Shown in pieces: positions 35,725 to 44,428 of a DNA stretch of 64,000 nt (position 1 is the first letter of the stretch; the number at the start of each line of letters is the position of its first letter). The DNA comes from Paracoccaceae bacterium (lineage in GTDB: Bacteria; Pseudomonadota; Alphaproteobacteria; Rhodobacterales; Rhodobacteraceae). The notes under the pieces were generated by a model. It was given only the letters and a program-made list of their open reading frames with translations, searched no databases and was not told where the DNA came from. The DNA lies in the NCBI GenBank assembly GCA_009773375.1, contig WRPH01000008.1, positions 1 through 64,000 on the forward strand. Reading direction: 5' to 3'. The translations under genes were made by a program, and so were the position numbers.

Positions 35725-36142
35725 GGCCGCCCAAGTTGGGCTCTGGCTGTTCCTTTTTGCGAAAAACAACCTTCCATCGAAAGCCGCTGGCCATTTTGAG
35801 CCGCTGCTTGCGCCCTCGGCAGTATTCCGCCTCTGCGTGTTTGCCAAGGGCAAGGAGTTGTGGTTTCCGTTGCGGCCGAATGGCTGTTCTTGATCGCACA
35901 GCAACGCGCCAATGTGATGACCGTTGAATCCATCACAGCTTATTTTCCAAGTTCTGTGTCTGGCAAGGAGATGGGACGTTATCCCAGCAGGCGAAAGAAG
36001 TCTGAGCTTCGCTTCGTGTCAATGGGTGCAACATGCCGGACTGCCCGATTTTCTTCCATCGGTGATTGTGCGCCGCTCCCAGCCCCGTCGCTCCGCCGTA
36101 AACAGAAGGCCTCATCGCGCGGCCCACGGCCATGCCAAGAAG
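35725..36142. other. Non-coding stretch, no supported gene
   Basis: About 420 bases between the binding-protein-like gene and the nrdJ terminator. Short open frames exist on both strands, but none has family similarity, a ribosome site or coding bias like the neighbours. Base composition is lower in G+C than the flanking genes. It may be old insertion debris. Confidence 0.5.
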
Positions 36143-36174
36143 AAGGCGCCCGTCCTGCTGGACGGGCGCCTTTT
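36143..36174 (-). terminator. Intrinsic terminator of nrdJ
   Basis: A perfect 13-bp stem (AAGGCGCCCGTCC at 36143-36155 with 36160-36172) with a TGCT loop, 85 bp beyond the nrdJ stop. The minus strand continues CTTCTT and the plus strand TTTT, so it can work both ways. Confidence 0.85.
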
Positions 36175-36258
36175 CGGGGTTTTTCGTCAGGATCCGGGCG
36201 ATTTCCCGGGAATGACAACGCTATGCCTGTCCAAACACAAGACTGCCCTGCCCCGGCA

Positions 36259-38535
36259 TCAGCCGCACTTGGAGTGGCCGCAATCGCCGCAGGTCATGCA
36301 GCCTTCCACCATCCGCAGGTCGTAGCCGCCGCAGCTGGGGCAAGCCTTGCCGCGTGGCTTTTCGCCCACTGCGATCACCTCGGCCTGCGGGTCGGATTTC
36401 AGGCCCATGCCCTCGCCCTCGATAAAGCCGATCGACACCAGATGCCGCTCGATCACGCCGCCGATTGCCGCAAGAATCGACGGGATATAGCGGCCTTCCA
36501 TCCAGGCGCCACCGCGCGGATCGAACACGGCTTTCAGCTCTTCCACCACGAAAGAAATATCGCCACCGCGCCGGAATACCGCCGAGATCATCCGCGTCAG
36601 CGCCACCGTCCAGGCAAAATGCTCCATGTTCTTTGAATTGATGAACACTTCAAACGGGCGGCGGTGGTTCGAGATGATGATGTCGTTGATGGTGATATAC
36701 AGCGCATGTTCCGACCCCGGCCATTTCACCTTGTAGGTCTGGCCTTCCAATGCTGCGGGGCGATCCAGCGGTTCGGTCAGATAGACCACCTCACCGCCCT
36801 GCATCGTCGCGGGGGCTTCGGCTGGCACCTTGTCCGAGCTTTCCGAAACCGTCAGCACCGACCCCGTCACCGCATTGGGGCGGTAGGTGGTGCAGCCTTT
36901 GCAGCCCTGATCCCAGGCGGCCATATACACCTCTTTGAAATCATCAAAGCTGATGTCTTCCGGGCAGTTGATCGTCTTCGAGATCGAGCTGTCGATCCAC
37001 TTCTGCGCCGCTGCCTGCATCCGCACATGATCCAGCGGCGGCAGAGTTTGCGCGTTGACGAAATACTCCGGCAGCGCCGTTTCGCCCTTCAATTCCCGCC
37101 ACAGCCGAACGGCGTAATCGACCACCTCTTCTTCGGTGCGCGAGCCGTCCTTTTGCAACACCTTGCGGGTGTAGGCATAGGCAAACACCGGCTCGATGCC
37201 CGAACTCACGTTCCCGGCATACAAGGAAATCGTCCCCGTCGGCGCAATCGAGGTCAGCAGCGCATTGCGGATGCCATGCGTGCGGATCGCGGTGCGCACG
37301 TCATCATCCATCTGCATCATGTTGCCCGAAGCCAGATAGCCCTCGGCATCAAACAGCGGGAAAGCGCCCTTTTCCTTGGCCAGATCCACGCTCGCCAGAT
37401 AAGACGCCCGCGCAATCGCATGCATCCACGCCTCGGTCTGCGCTGCGGCTTCGGGCGAGCCATAACGCAGGCCCACCATCAGCAAAGCATCGGCGAGGCC
37501 GGTCACGCCCAGACCGATCCGGCGCTTGTTCTTCGCCTCGGCCTGCTGTTCCGGCAACGGGAAGCGAGAGGCGTCCACCACGTTATCCATCATCCGCACC
37601 GCCAGGCGCACCAGATCATCCAGCGCCGCCACGTCCAGCCGGGCATCCTTGGAAAACGCACCGGCCACCAGCGTCGGCATGTTGATGCTGCCCAGCAGAC
37701 AGGCACCATAGGGCGGCAGCGGCTGCTCGCCACAGGGGTTGGTGGCGGCGATGGTTTCGCAATAACCAAGGTTGTTGGCGGTGTTGATGCGGTCGATGAA
37801 GATCACGCCCGGTTCGGCGAAATCATAGGTGTTGCGCATGATCTTGTTCCACAGATCGCGCGCCTGAAGCGTCTTGTAGACCCGGCCGTCAAACACCAGC
37901 TCCCACGCGCCATCGGCCTTCACCGCATCCATGAACGCATCGGTGATCAGCACCGAAAGGTTGAACATCCGCAGCCGGGCTGCGTCTTTCTTCGCCTCGA
38001 TAAACGCCTCTACATCCGGGTGGTCGCAGCGCATCGTCGCCATCATCGCACCGCGGCGGCTGCCCGCCGACATGATGGTGCGGCACATCGCATCCCAGAC
38101 GTCCATGAACGACAGCGGACCAGAGGCATCCGCCGCCACGCCCTTCACCTCGGCCCCGCGCGGGCGGATGGTGGAGAAATCATAGCCGATACCGCCGCCC
38201 TGCTGCATGGTCAGCGCGGCCTCTTTCAGCGCATCGAAAATCCCGCCCATGCTGTCAGGCACGGTGCCCATGACAAAGCAGTTGAACAGGGTCACATTGC
38301 GACCAGTGCCCGCGCCTGCGGTGATCCGGCCCGCGGGCAAGTATTTGAAGCCTTCCAGCGCCTTGTAGAATCGGTCTTCCCACAGTGCGGGCTCTTTTTC
38401 CACCTCGGCCAAAGCGCGGGCGATTCGCCGCCAGGTATCTTCGACCGAGCCATCAATCGGCGTGCCATCCGCTGCTTTCAAACGGTATTTCATGTCCCAG
38501 ATTTGCTCGGCGATGGGGGCGGCAAAGCGCGACAT
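36259..38535 (-). CDS. nrdJ: Class II (B12-dependent) ribonucleotide reductase
   Basis: 758 residues, the shorter NrdJ form. It reduces ribonucleotides to deoxyribonucleotides using adenosylcobalamin and needs no oxygen. Visible features: the N-terminal substrate cysteine region (NVTLFNCFVMG, ~80), NPCGEQPLPPYG near residue 270 with the radical-site Cys and Glu, and the APTGTISLYAGNVSSGIEP loop. The C-terminal tail is CPSCGGYDLRMVEGCMTCGDCG, combining redox and zinc-type cysteines. The start has GGAAGGA. I saw no cobalamin riboswitch in the 134 bp upstream. Confidence 0.97.
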   Translation of the reverse strand: MSRFAAPIAEQIWDMKYRLKAADGTPIDGSVEDTWRRIARALAEVEKEPALWEDRFYKALEGFKYLPAGRITAGAGTGRNVTLFNCFVMGTVPDSMGGIFDALKEAALTMQQGGGIGYDFSTIRPRGAEVKGVAADASGPLSFMDVWDAMCRTIMSAGSRRGAMMATMRCDHPDVEAFIEAKKDAARLRMFNLSVLITDAFMDAVKADGAWELVFDGRVYKTLQARDLWNKIMRNTYDFAEPGVIFIDRINTANNLGYCETIAATNPCGEQPLPPYGACLLGSINMPTLVAGAFSKDARLDVAALDDLVRLAVRMMDNVVDASRFPLPEQQAEAKNKRRIGLGVTGLADALLMVGLRYGSPEAAAQTEAWMHAIARASYLASVDLAKEKGAFPLFDAEGYLASGNMMQMDDDVRTAIRTHGIRNALLTSIAPTGTISLYAGNVSSGIEPVFAYAYTRKVLQKDGSRTEEEVVDYAVRLWRELKGETALPEYFVNAQTLPPLDHVRMQAAAQKWIDSSISKTINCPEDISFDDFKEVYMAAWDQGCKGCTTYRPNAVTGSVLTVSESSDKVPAEAPATMQGGEVVYLTEPLDRPAALEGQTYKVKWPGSEHALYITINDIIISNHRRPFEVFINSKNMEHFAWTVALTRMISAVFRRGGDISFVVEELKAVFDPRGGAWMEGRYIPSILAAIGGVIERHLVSIGFIEGEGMGLKSDPQAEVIAVGEKPRGKACPSCGGYDLRMVEGCMTCGDCGHSKCG

Positions 38536-38669
38536 GAGGCGGTCCTTCCAGTGGGGTCAACATATGAGGCGCGATAGATAGCTTCAAGCGGCTGTATCGG
38601 CAAGCCTTGAGCCTACCAGATTTCGGCCTATTCTAGAACTCTGCTTTGCGCAGGGCTTTCGGGGGACTC

Positions 38670-39098
38670 ATGGGCCAGCTGAACATCATCAAACTCTGCG
38701 TCGGTGCCGAGTCGGTCGAGGATCTGGCCGACTGGCACCGCGCGCATGCGCATGTCTGGGCCGCCGGCACCACCGAACACGTCACCCGGATGTGGCCAAA
38801 GCGGGACGAGGAATTGCTGAAAGGCGGCTCGCTCTTTTGGGTGATCAAGGGCGTGGTGCAGGCCCGCCAGCGCCTGCTGGGTCTGGCCGAACGGCGCGGC
38901 GGCGATGGTATCCTGCGCTGCGCGATGGTGCTGGATGCCGAAATCATCCGCACCGAGAACGCCCTGCGGCGGCCGTTTCAGGGCTGGCGCTATCTGGATG
39001 GCGACGAGGCCCCGCGCGACCTGCCGAAGGGCCGCGCAATGGATGACGCCCTGCCGCCGGAACTGGCACAGGCCCTTGCAGAAATCGGGTTGCGCTGA
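38670..39098 (+). CDS. DUF1489 family protein
   Basis: 142 residues. A conserved alphaproteobacterial family of unknown function: starts MGQLNIIKLCVG, with HAHVWAAGTTEHVTRMWPKR near residue 30, GGSLFWVIKG near 58, and PFQGWRYLDGDEAPRDL near 105. Soluble, with no signal peptide. The ATG at 38670 has GGGGGA upstream; an extension of eight codons lacks support. Divergent from nrdJ across 134 bp. Confidence 0.88.
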   Translation: MGQLNIIKLCVGAESVEDLADWHRAHAHVWAAGTTEHVTRMWPKRDEELLKGGSLFWVIKGVVQARQRLLGLAERRGGDGILRCAMVLDAEIIRTENALRRPFQGWRYLDGDEAPRDLPKGRAMDDALPPELAQALAEIGLR

Positions 39099-39112
39099 CC
39101 GCTAAAACTTGC

Positions 39113-39153
39113 CTAAAATTGTCATTCTCTCTGCTCAAATATCCCACAGGGGG
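39113..39153. repeat. 40-bp AAATATCC repeat, copy 1
   Basis: The block starting CTAAAATTGTCAT and containing CAAATATCCC then GGGGG matches 62332-62371 at about 35 of 40 positions. It lies 15 bp after the DUF1489 stop. The remaining ~150 bases before the transporter gene hold no gene. Confidence 0.7.
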
Positions 39154-39309
39154 TGAGATGCGCCCGGACGATCTTCCAGTGGAAGATCGTCAGCATCGAA
39201 CGCACGATCCGCAAGGATCGGGCCGGGTGGGCCAGACTTCCCCCGCCACCGCCTACTCAACCGTGCCACCGCCCCTTCCCTTCCGCCCGCAAACCCAGCA
39301 CAAAGCCGC

Positions 39310-40182
39310 ATGATCCAACGTCCGCTCTGGCTGCTTGCCGCCCCCGTGATCTTCCTGCTGCTCTGGTCCGCAGGCTTTGGCATTGCCAAGCTGGGCCTGC
39401 AACATGCTGAACCTCTGACCCTGCTTGCGCTGCGCTACGCCTGCGTGTTGGCGCTTTTGCTGCCACTTGCGCTGATCGTCCGCCCACCGCTGCCGAAAAC
39501 CCTGCGGGCATGGGTCGATGTCGGCGTCACCGGCTTTCTGATTCAGGTGGTCTATTTCGGGCTGTGCTACGTCGCCTTCAAATCCGGCGTTTCGGCGGGG
39601 GCGGTGGCGATCATCGTCTGCCTGCAACCGATCCTCGTGGCGCTGTCTGCGCCCTATCTTGTCGGCGAGACCACCTCGCGCAAGGGTTGGATCGGGCTGG
39701 CGCTTGGCCTGACCGGGGCGGCCATCGCCATCTTGTCACGCGCTGGCATTCAGGCCGAAAACCCGTTCGGCATTGCGCTGGCCTGCCTTGCCCTGTTCGG
39801 CATCACCGCAGGCACGCTTTACGAAAAGCGCTTCGGCATCAGCCAGCACCCGATCACCGCCAACCTGATCCAATACGGCGTGGGCGCTGCGTTCACCCTG
39901 CCTGCCGCCTACCTGACCGAGGGCATGGCGGTGCGCTGGGACGCACAGTTCCTCTGGGTGCTGGCCTATCTGGTGATCGGCAACTCGATCCTTGCGATCA
40001 GCCTGCTGCTGGCAATGATCCGCGCCGGCGAGGTCAGCCGCGTCTCGGCGCTGTTTTATCTGGTGCCCGCCTTGTCAGCCCTGTTCGCTTGGCCGCTGCT
40101 GGGCGAGGCGATGCCACCGCTGGCCTGGGCGGGCATGGCGCTGGCCGGTCTGGGGGTGGCGCTGGTCAGCAGAAAGGCCTGA
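39310..40182 (+). CDS. DMT-superfamily (EamA) exporter
   Basis: 290 residues, ten predicted membrane helices arranged as two EamA repeats (~8-135 and ~150-288). Typical blocks are WSAGFGIAKLGLQHAEPLTLLALRY, in pieces near the N-terminus, and FYLVPALSALFAWPLLGE near residue 245. Members export metabolites such as amino acids or nucleosides; the substrate is not predictable. No strong ribosome site is seen before the ATG. Confidence 0.9.
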   Translation: MIQRPLWLLAAPVIFLLLWSAGFGIAKLGLQHAEPLTLLALRYACVLALLLPLALIVRPPLPKTLRAWVDVGVTGFLIQVVYFGLCYVAFKSGVSAGAVAIIVCLQPILVALSAPYLVGETTSRKGWIGLALGLTGAAIAILSRAGIQAENPFGIALACLALFGITAGTLYEKRFGISQHPITANLIQYGVGAAFTLPAAYLTEGMAVRWDAQFLWVLAYLVIGNSILAISLLLAMIRAGEVSRVSALFYLVPALSALFAWPLLGEAMPPLAWAGMALAGLGVALVSRKA

Positions 40183-40186
40183 TGCG

Positions 40187-40531
40187 TCACCAGCCGCCGG
40201 GGTTGCCGGGCTTGATGGTGCCCTGACCTTCTTCTTCGCCCGCATCGCCGAGCCAGACCACCCGATTGCCGCTGATCGTCACCGACCAGCACAGTTCGGG
40301 GTCTTCGCCGTAGGTAAAGCACATCTTGTCGCCCTTCACCGCCCAACGCCCGCTGTAATCTGCGGCACGCAAGCTGCCATCGGCTGCGTAAAATTCGGCA
40401 TATCCGCCCGAGGCGATCATGCTGCCCTCAACGGTATTGCCCACCAAAGCGGCCCGAATCGTGTCTGCCGTCGCCAGATCCCCGGCAAAAACGGGTTGGG
40501 CCAGCAGCAAAAGCGGAAGGAACATTCGCAC
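40187..40531 (-). CDS. Small exported hypothetical protein
   Basis: 114 residues. Signal peptide MRMFLPLLLLAQPVFAGD. The mature part has IRAALVGNTVEGSM, DYSGRWAVKGDKMCFTYG and PELCWSVTISGNRVVWL, with two cysteines that could form a disulphide. It resembles small periplasmic proteins common in Rhodobacteraceae without a known role. The GTG at 40531 has AGAGG at good spacing; an ATG two codons later is the alternative. Convergent with the EamA gene, with four bases between the stop codons. Confidence 0.75.
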   Translation of the reverse strand: MRMFLPLLLLAQPVFAGDLATADTIRAALVGNTVEGSMIASGGYAEFYAADGSLRAADYSGRWAVKGDKMCFTYGEDPELCWSVTISGNRVVWLGDAGEEEGQGTIKPGNPGGW

Positions 40532-40600
40532 GGGGTTACCTCTGGTTAGAGTGCAGAGTTAACCCTTCCACCCCCAAGGTCAAGCCGCTTAAAGCCCCCT

Positions 40601-41302
40601 TCAAAGCGCCGGGGCCGCGATCCCCAGCTTGGCCGCAAGATCCACCATCACCGCCCGCGCCGCGCCCCAATCCGCGCTGCGGCTGGCAAACAGCGTCGCC
40701 TGACTTTGGTGAATCACGCTGTCGGACAAGATTTTCAGATGGTTCGCCCGCAAGGTTTCCCCCGACGAGGTGATATCGGCTATAGCCTCGGCGGTCAGGT
40801 TCTTCACCGTGCCCTCGGTTGCACCCTGACTATCGACCAGCTGATAATCCGCCACACCATTGGCCGTCAGAAACTCGCGCACCAGCCGATGATATTTCGT
40901 GGCGATCCGCAACCGAAATCCATGCGCCGCCCGAAACGCCGCCGCCGCCGCATCCAGATCGTCGATGGTGTCAACATCAATCCAGCAGCTTGGCACCGCA
41001 ATGATCAGATCGGCATGTCCAAAGCCCAAGGCCGCCAATTCTGCCACCTGCAACGACCAATCCGCCAGCTTGTCGCGCACCAGATCGCTGCCGGTGACGC
41101 CCAGATGGATCCGCCCCGCCGCCAGTTCGCGCGGAATTTCCCCCGCCGACAGCATCACCAGTTCGACCCCGTCAACCCCATCCACCGCGCCGGAATATTC
41201 CCGCTCGGCCCCGGTCTGCCGCATCGTCACGCCGCGCGCGCCGAACCATTCAAAGGTCTTTTCCATCAACCGGCCCTTCGAGGGCACCCCGATCTTCAGC
41301 AT
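40601..41302 (-). CDS. hisG: ATP phosphoribosyltransferase, short form
   Basis: 233 residues, the short HisG lacking the C-terminal regulatory domain. It catalyses the first step of histidine synthesis (ATP + PRPP). Family blocks: IGVPSKGRLMEKTFEWF at the start, GVTGSDLVRDKL near residue 78, VTGATEGTVKN-type block SQGATEGTVKNL near 160. Its ATG overlaps the hisZ stop by one base; HisZ is its obligatory regulatory partner. Confidence 0.96.
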   Translation of the reverse strand: MLKIGVPSKGRLMEKTFEWFGARGVTMRQTGAEREYSGAVDGVDGVELVMLSAGEIPRELAAGRIHLGVTGSDLVRDKLADWSLQVAELAALGFGHADLIIAVPSCWIDVDTIDDLDAAAAAFRAAHGFRLRIATKYHRLVREFLTANGVADYQLVDSQGATEGTVKNLTAEAIADITSSGETLRANHLKILSDSVIHQSQATLFASRSADWGAARAVMVDLAAKLGIAAPAL

Positions 41303-42420
41303 CAGATCGCCCCCTCGCACAGCTGCCGCAACCCCGCCACCAGCTGCGGACGGATCACCCCGCCCACCGCCGGGATCGACCGCCCTTGCCCCAGCACCGC
41401 CGTCAAAGCGTCATAGCGCCCGCCGCTGGCCAAAAGCGGCATGCCATCGGGGCCATGGAACGAGAACACGAAGCCGTCGTAATATTCCATCGAGGTGCGG
41501 CCAAGACTGGCCTCGAACGCCAGACTGTCCACCGCGATGCCGCGCGCCGCCAAAGCCTCCAGCCGGGTAGCAAAGCGATCCACTGCCGGTTCAATCGCCG
41601 GAAGCATCGGGGTGATACCGCGCAGATGCGACAGCGCCGCCCGCGCCGGAGCCTGCAACGACAGCAGATCATACAGCAGCGCCGCCTCGGGTGCCTTGAT
41701 CAGCGGCGCCTTGGCATCCAGGGTCAGCGCCCGCGCCCGCTCGGCAATATCTTCCGGCGCGCGCAAGCCGATAAAGCTGCCCGCCGCCGCGATCAGATCT
41801 TCGGGTGATCCAGTCGCCAGCCGGTCCAGCAAAGCCGCCCGCGCCGCTGGCATTGGCGCACGCCCCGCAAAGCGATCCAACAGCGCCCGGAAGCGTTTGG
41901 GCCGCCAGATATGCCGCAACAGCGCCTGCTTGCGCCGGTCCGTGGTATCCAGCCCGCGCACCGCCGCCATCAGAATGCCGATATCGCCGGTCAGCGCCTG
42001 CGCCCCCAAACCCGCCAACAGGCTGGAAAACAGCGCAAAAACCTCGGCATCCGCAGCCTCGGGCGCATCACGGTCAAACACCTCGAAGCCAACCTGCAGA
42101 TACTCGCTGGCCCGGTTGCCCAGATGCTCCTGCTTGCGAAACACCTCGCCCATATAGCAATAGCGCGCAGGTTCCGCCCCGTCCGCCATATGCGCCTGCA
42201 CCACCGGCACGGTAAAATCCGGCCGCAGCATCATCTCGCCCTGCAACGGGTCGCTGGTGACATAGGCCCGCGCGCGGATATCTTCGCCGTAAAGATCGAG
42301 CAGGGTTTCCGCCGGAAGCAGCAAATCCGCCTCGACCGGCACAGCCCCCGCCGCCTGAAACGCCGCGAACAGCCGCTCGGCCTCGGCCCGACCCGCTGAT
42401 TTCGAGGCCGCCGGGATCAT
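41302..42420 (-). CDS. hisZ: ATP phosphoribosyltransferase regulatory subunit
   Basis: About 372 residues. A catalytically inactive histidyl-tRNA synthetase paralogue that activates short HisG and gives histidine feedback control. Class II synthetase-like blocks remain: [14 protein letters not shown] near residue 65, [12 protein letters not shown] near 108, and [11 protein letters not shown] near the C-terminus. The ATG at 42420 overlaps the hisS stop (ATGA). Confidence 0.93.
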   Translation of the reverse strand: MIPAASKSAGRAEAERLFAAFQAAGAVPVEADLLLPAETLLDLYGEDIRARAYVTSDPLQGEMMLRPDFTVPVVQAHMADGAEPARYCYMGEVFRKQEHLGNRASEYLQVGFEVFDRDAPEAADAEVFALFSSLLAGLGAQALTGDIGILMAAVRGLDTTDRRKQALLRHIWRPKRFRALLDRFAGRAPMPAARAALLDRLATGSPEDLIAAAGSFIGLRAPEDIAERARALTLDAKAPLIKAPEAALLYDLLSLQAPARAALSHLRGITPMLPAIEPAVDRFATRLEALAARGIAVDSLAFEASLGRTSMEYYDGFVFSFHGPDGMPLLASGGRYDALTAVLGQGRSIPAVGGVIRPQLVAGLRQLCEGAI

Positions 42421-43904
42421 TGCGCCAGCATCCGCTGCACCGCCGCCACCAGATCGGCGCGCGCCACTTCCACCTGCGCGGGCCGGTCCTTCCATTCCTC
42501 CAGCGTCGCGCTGACGGCAATCTTCGCGCCCAGAATGAGGTCCTTCAGAATCACAACGCCGGTTTCAGCCTCGTTGCCGCCCTGAATGACCGCAATCGGC
42601 GAGCCGCGCTTATCGGCATATTTCAACTGGTTGCCGAAGTTCTTCGGATTGCCCAGATACATCTCGGCCCGAATACCCGCCGCGCGCAACTCAGCGACCA
42701 TACCCATGTAATCGGCCATGCGGTCGCGGTCCATCACCGTCACCACCACCGGCCCGGCCGCCTCGCCACCCAGCCGCCCCTTGGCCCGCAACGCCGCCAG
42801 CAGCCGGTCCACACCAATCGAAACGCCCGTCGCCGGCACCGCCTGCCCGGTAAAGCGCTTGACCAGATCGTCATAGCGCCCGCCGCCCGCAACCGAGCCA
42901 AACTGCCGCTTGCGACCTTTCTCGTCGAGGATTTCAAACGTCAGTTCGGCCTCATAAACCGGCCCGGTGTAATAGCCCAAGCCGCGGACGACGCCGGGAT
43001 CGAGCACGATCCGATCCGCACCATAGCCCTGCGCTGCCAGCAAGGCCGCGATGGATTCCAGCTCATCCACACCCTCGGCCCCGATCACCGAAGCCCCAAC
43101 CAGCTCGCGCAACCGCGCGCAGGTTTCCGCACCAGTGTCGCGCTTGGCCGATACAAACCCCATCACCACCTCGGCCTGCGCGTCCGACAGCCCGGCCCCC
43201 TTGGTGAAATCGCCGCTGTCGTCCTTGCGCCCGGTGCCCAGCAAGGCCCGCACGCCGTCATCGCCCAGCCGGTCGATCTTGTCGATCGCCCGCAACACGA
43301 TGCCACGTTCCTCGACAAACCGCGCCGGGTCAGACGGGTCCAACACCCCCGCGACTTCCATCACCCCGTTCAGCACCTTGCGGTTGTTGACCTTGACCAC
43401 ATAGTCACCGCGCGGAATGCCCACCGTCTCCAACGCATCCGACAGCATGGCGCAAATCTCGGCATCAGCGGCGACCGAGGCCGACCCGACTGTATCGGCA
43501 TCACATTGATAAAACTGCCGGAACCGCCCCGGCCCCGGCTTTTCATTGCGCCAGACCGGCCCCATCGCATAACGGCGATAAGGCGAGGGCAGATCGTTGC
43601 GATACTGAGCCGCCACCCGCGCCAAAGGGGCAGTCAGATCATAGCGCAGTGCCAGCCAATCGGCATCTTCATCCTGCCAGGCGAACACGCCTTCGTTCGG
43701 GCGATCGACATCGGGCAGAAACTTGCCCAAAGCCTCGACCGTTTCCACCGCGCTGGTTTCCAGCGGATCAAAGCCATAGCGATGATAGACCCCGGTGATC
43801 GCATCCAGCATCGCTTTGCGCTCGGTCACGTCGCTGCCGAAATAGTCGCGAAAGCCCTTCGGCGTTTCAGCGCGCGGGCGACGTGCGGGTTTGTCTTGTG
43901 CCAT
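42417..43904 (-). CDS. hisS: Histidyl-tRNA synthetase
   Basis: About 495 residues. Class II motifs: [10 protein letters not shown] near residue 15, [16 protein letters not shown] motif-2 region near 85 with [25 protein letters not shown] in pieces, the histidine loop [12 protein letters not shown] near 305, and motif 3 [11 protein letters not shown] near 370. The ATG at 43904 fits the family; the longer frame does not. It heads hisS-hisZ-hisG, so charging and synthesis of histidine share one transcript. Confidence 0.97.
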   Translation of the reverse strand: MAQDKPARRPRAETPKGFRDYFGSDVTERKAMLDAITGVYHRYGFDPLETSAVETVEALGKFLPDVDRPNEGVFAWQDEDADWLALRYDLTAPLARVAAQYRNDLPSPYRRYAMGPVWRNEKPGPGRFRQFYQCDADTVGSASVAADAEICAMLSDALETVGIPRGDYVVKVNNRKVLNGVMEVAGVLDPSDPARFVEERGIVLRAIDKIDRLGDDGVRALLGTGRKDDSGDFTKGAGLSDAQAEVVMGFVSAKRDTGAETCARLRELVGASVIGAEGVDELESIAALLAAQGYGADRIVLDPGVVRGLGYYTGPVYEAELTFEILDEKGRKRQFGSVAGGGRYDDLVKRFTGQAVPATGVSIGVDRLLAALRAKGRLGGEAAGPVVVTVMDRDRMADYMGMVAELRAAGIRAEMYLGNPKNFGNQLKYADKRGSPIAVIQGGNEAETGVVILKDLILGAKIAVSATLEEWKDRPAQVEVARADLVAAVQRMLAQ

Positions 43905-43984
43905 GGCGTGGACCCTTCGCTTTTTGTTGCCGCCCGTGTAACGGATGGGGGCAGGCGCGGCAAGCATCGGGAAGGACCAGCACG

Positions 43985-44170
43985 ATGGACAGAATGGACG
44001 CAGTCGAAGAACGCATCGCCCACCTGATCCGCGCGGTGGAGGATCTGTCGGATGTGGTGGCGCGGCAAAGCAAAGACCTCGACCGCCTGCTGCGGCTGAC
44101 CCAGCTTCTGGCCGAACGCGAAGCCTCGGGCAACGCGCCGGAAGCCAACGTCAAACCGCCGCACTGGTGA
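43985..44170 (+). CDS. slyX: SlyX family protein
   Basis: 61 residues, a short coiled-coil protein ([22 protein letters not shown] in pieces) ending in the characteristic KPPHW. The ATG at 43985 has GGAAGGA upstream; a longer frame starting upstream overlaps the hisS 5' region and is rejected. Function unknown in the family. Confidence 0.8.
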   Translation: MDRMDAVEERIAHLIRAVEDLSDVVARQSKDLDRLLRLTQLLAEREASGNAPEANVKPPHW

Positions 44171-44284
44171 TCCGCCTGATCCGATAGCGCGCCTGCGGCG
44201 CAAGTCTTTTGCCTCGCCTGCGCGCGGACGCGCTTCGGCTCAGGTTCAGGGGGCTTTCCGCCCCCTCGCTGCGCTCACCCCCGA

Positions 44285-44334
44285 GGATATTTAAAGACAG
44301 ATGAATGCCGAGTTTCAGCTGTCCTTAAATATCC
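44285..44334. repeat. Inverted AAATATCC repeat pair between slyX and dnaE
   Basis: GGATATTTAAAGACAG (44285-44300) and its reverse complement with one mismatch (44319-44334) flank 18 bases. On the minus strand the left arm continues as AAATATCCTCGGGGG, the core of the dispersed repeat at 39113, 48596 and 62332. The surrounding 44171-44428 is a low-complexity, hairpin-rich stretch without a gene. Confidence 0.65.
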
Positions 44335-44428
44335 CCGCGCGGCGCGCAACGCGGAGCCGGTTGGCCGCAGGCCAGAGGCGACTGAAAAACGCGCGCCGCA
44401 AGGCGCTCTTTTTGGCAGCCGTTGGGGA

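Noticed and set aside
35725-36142. Possible small genes or an insertion sequence after the binding-protein-like gene
   Set aside because: No frame has a family match or ribosome site, and no terminal inverted repeats are visible.
36664-38577. 637-codon plus-strand open frame
   Set aside because: Antisense to nrdJ; Arg/His-rich translation without domains.
38536-38669. Possible cobalamin riboswitch before nrdJ
   Set aside because: The leader is only 134 bp shared with a divergent gene, and I see no B12-box or matching helices.
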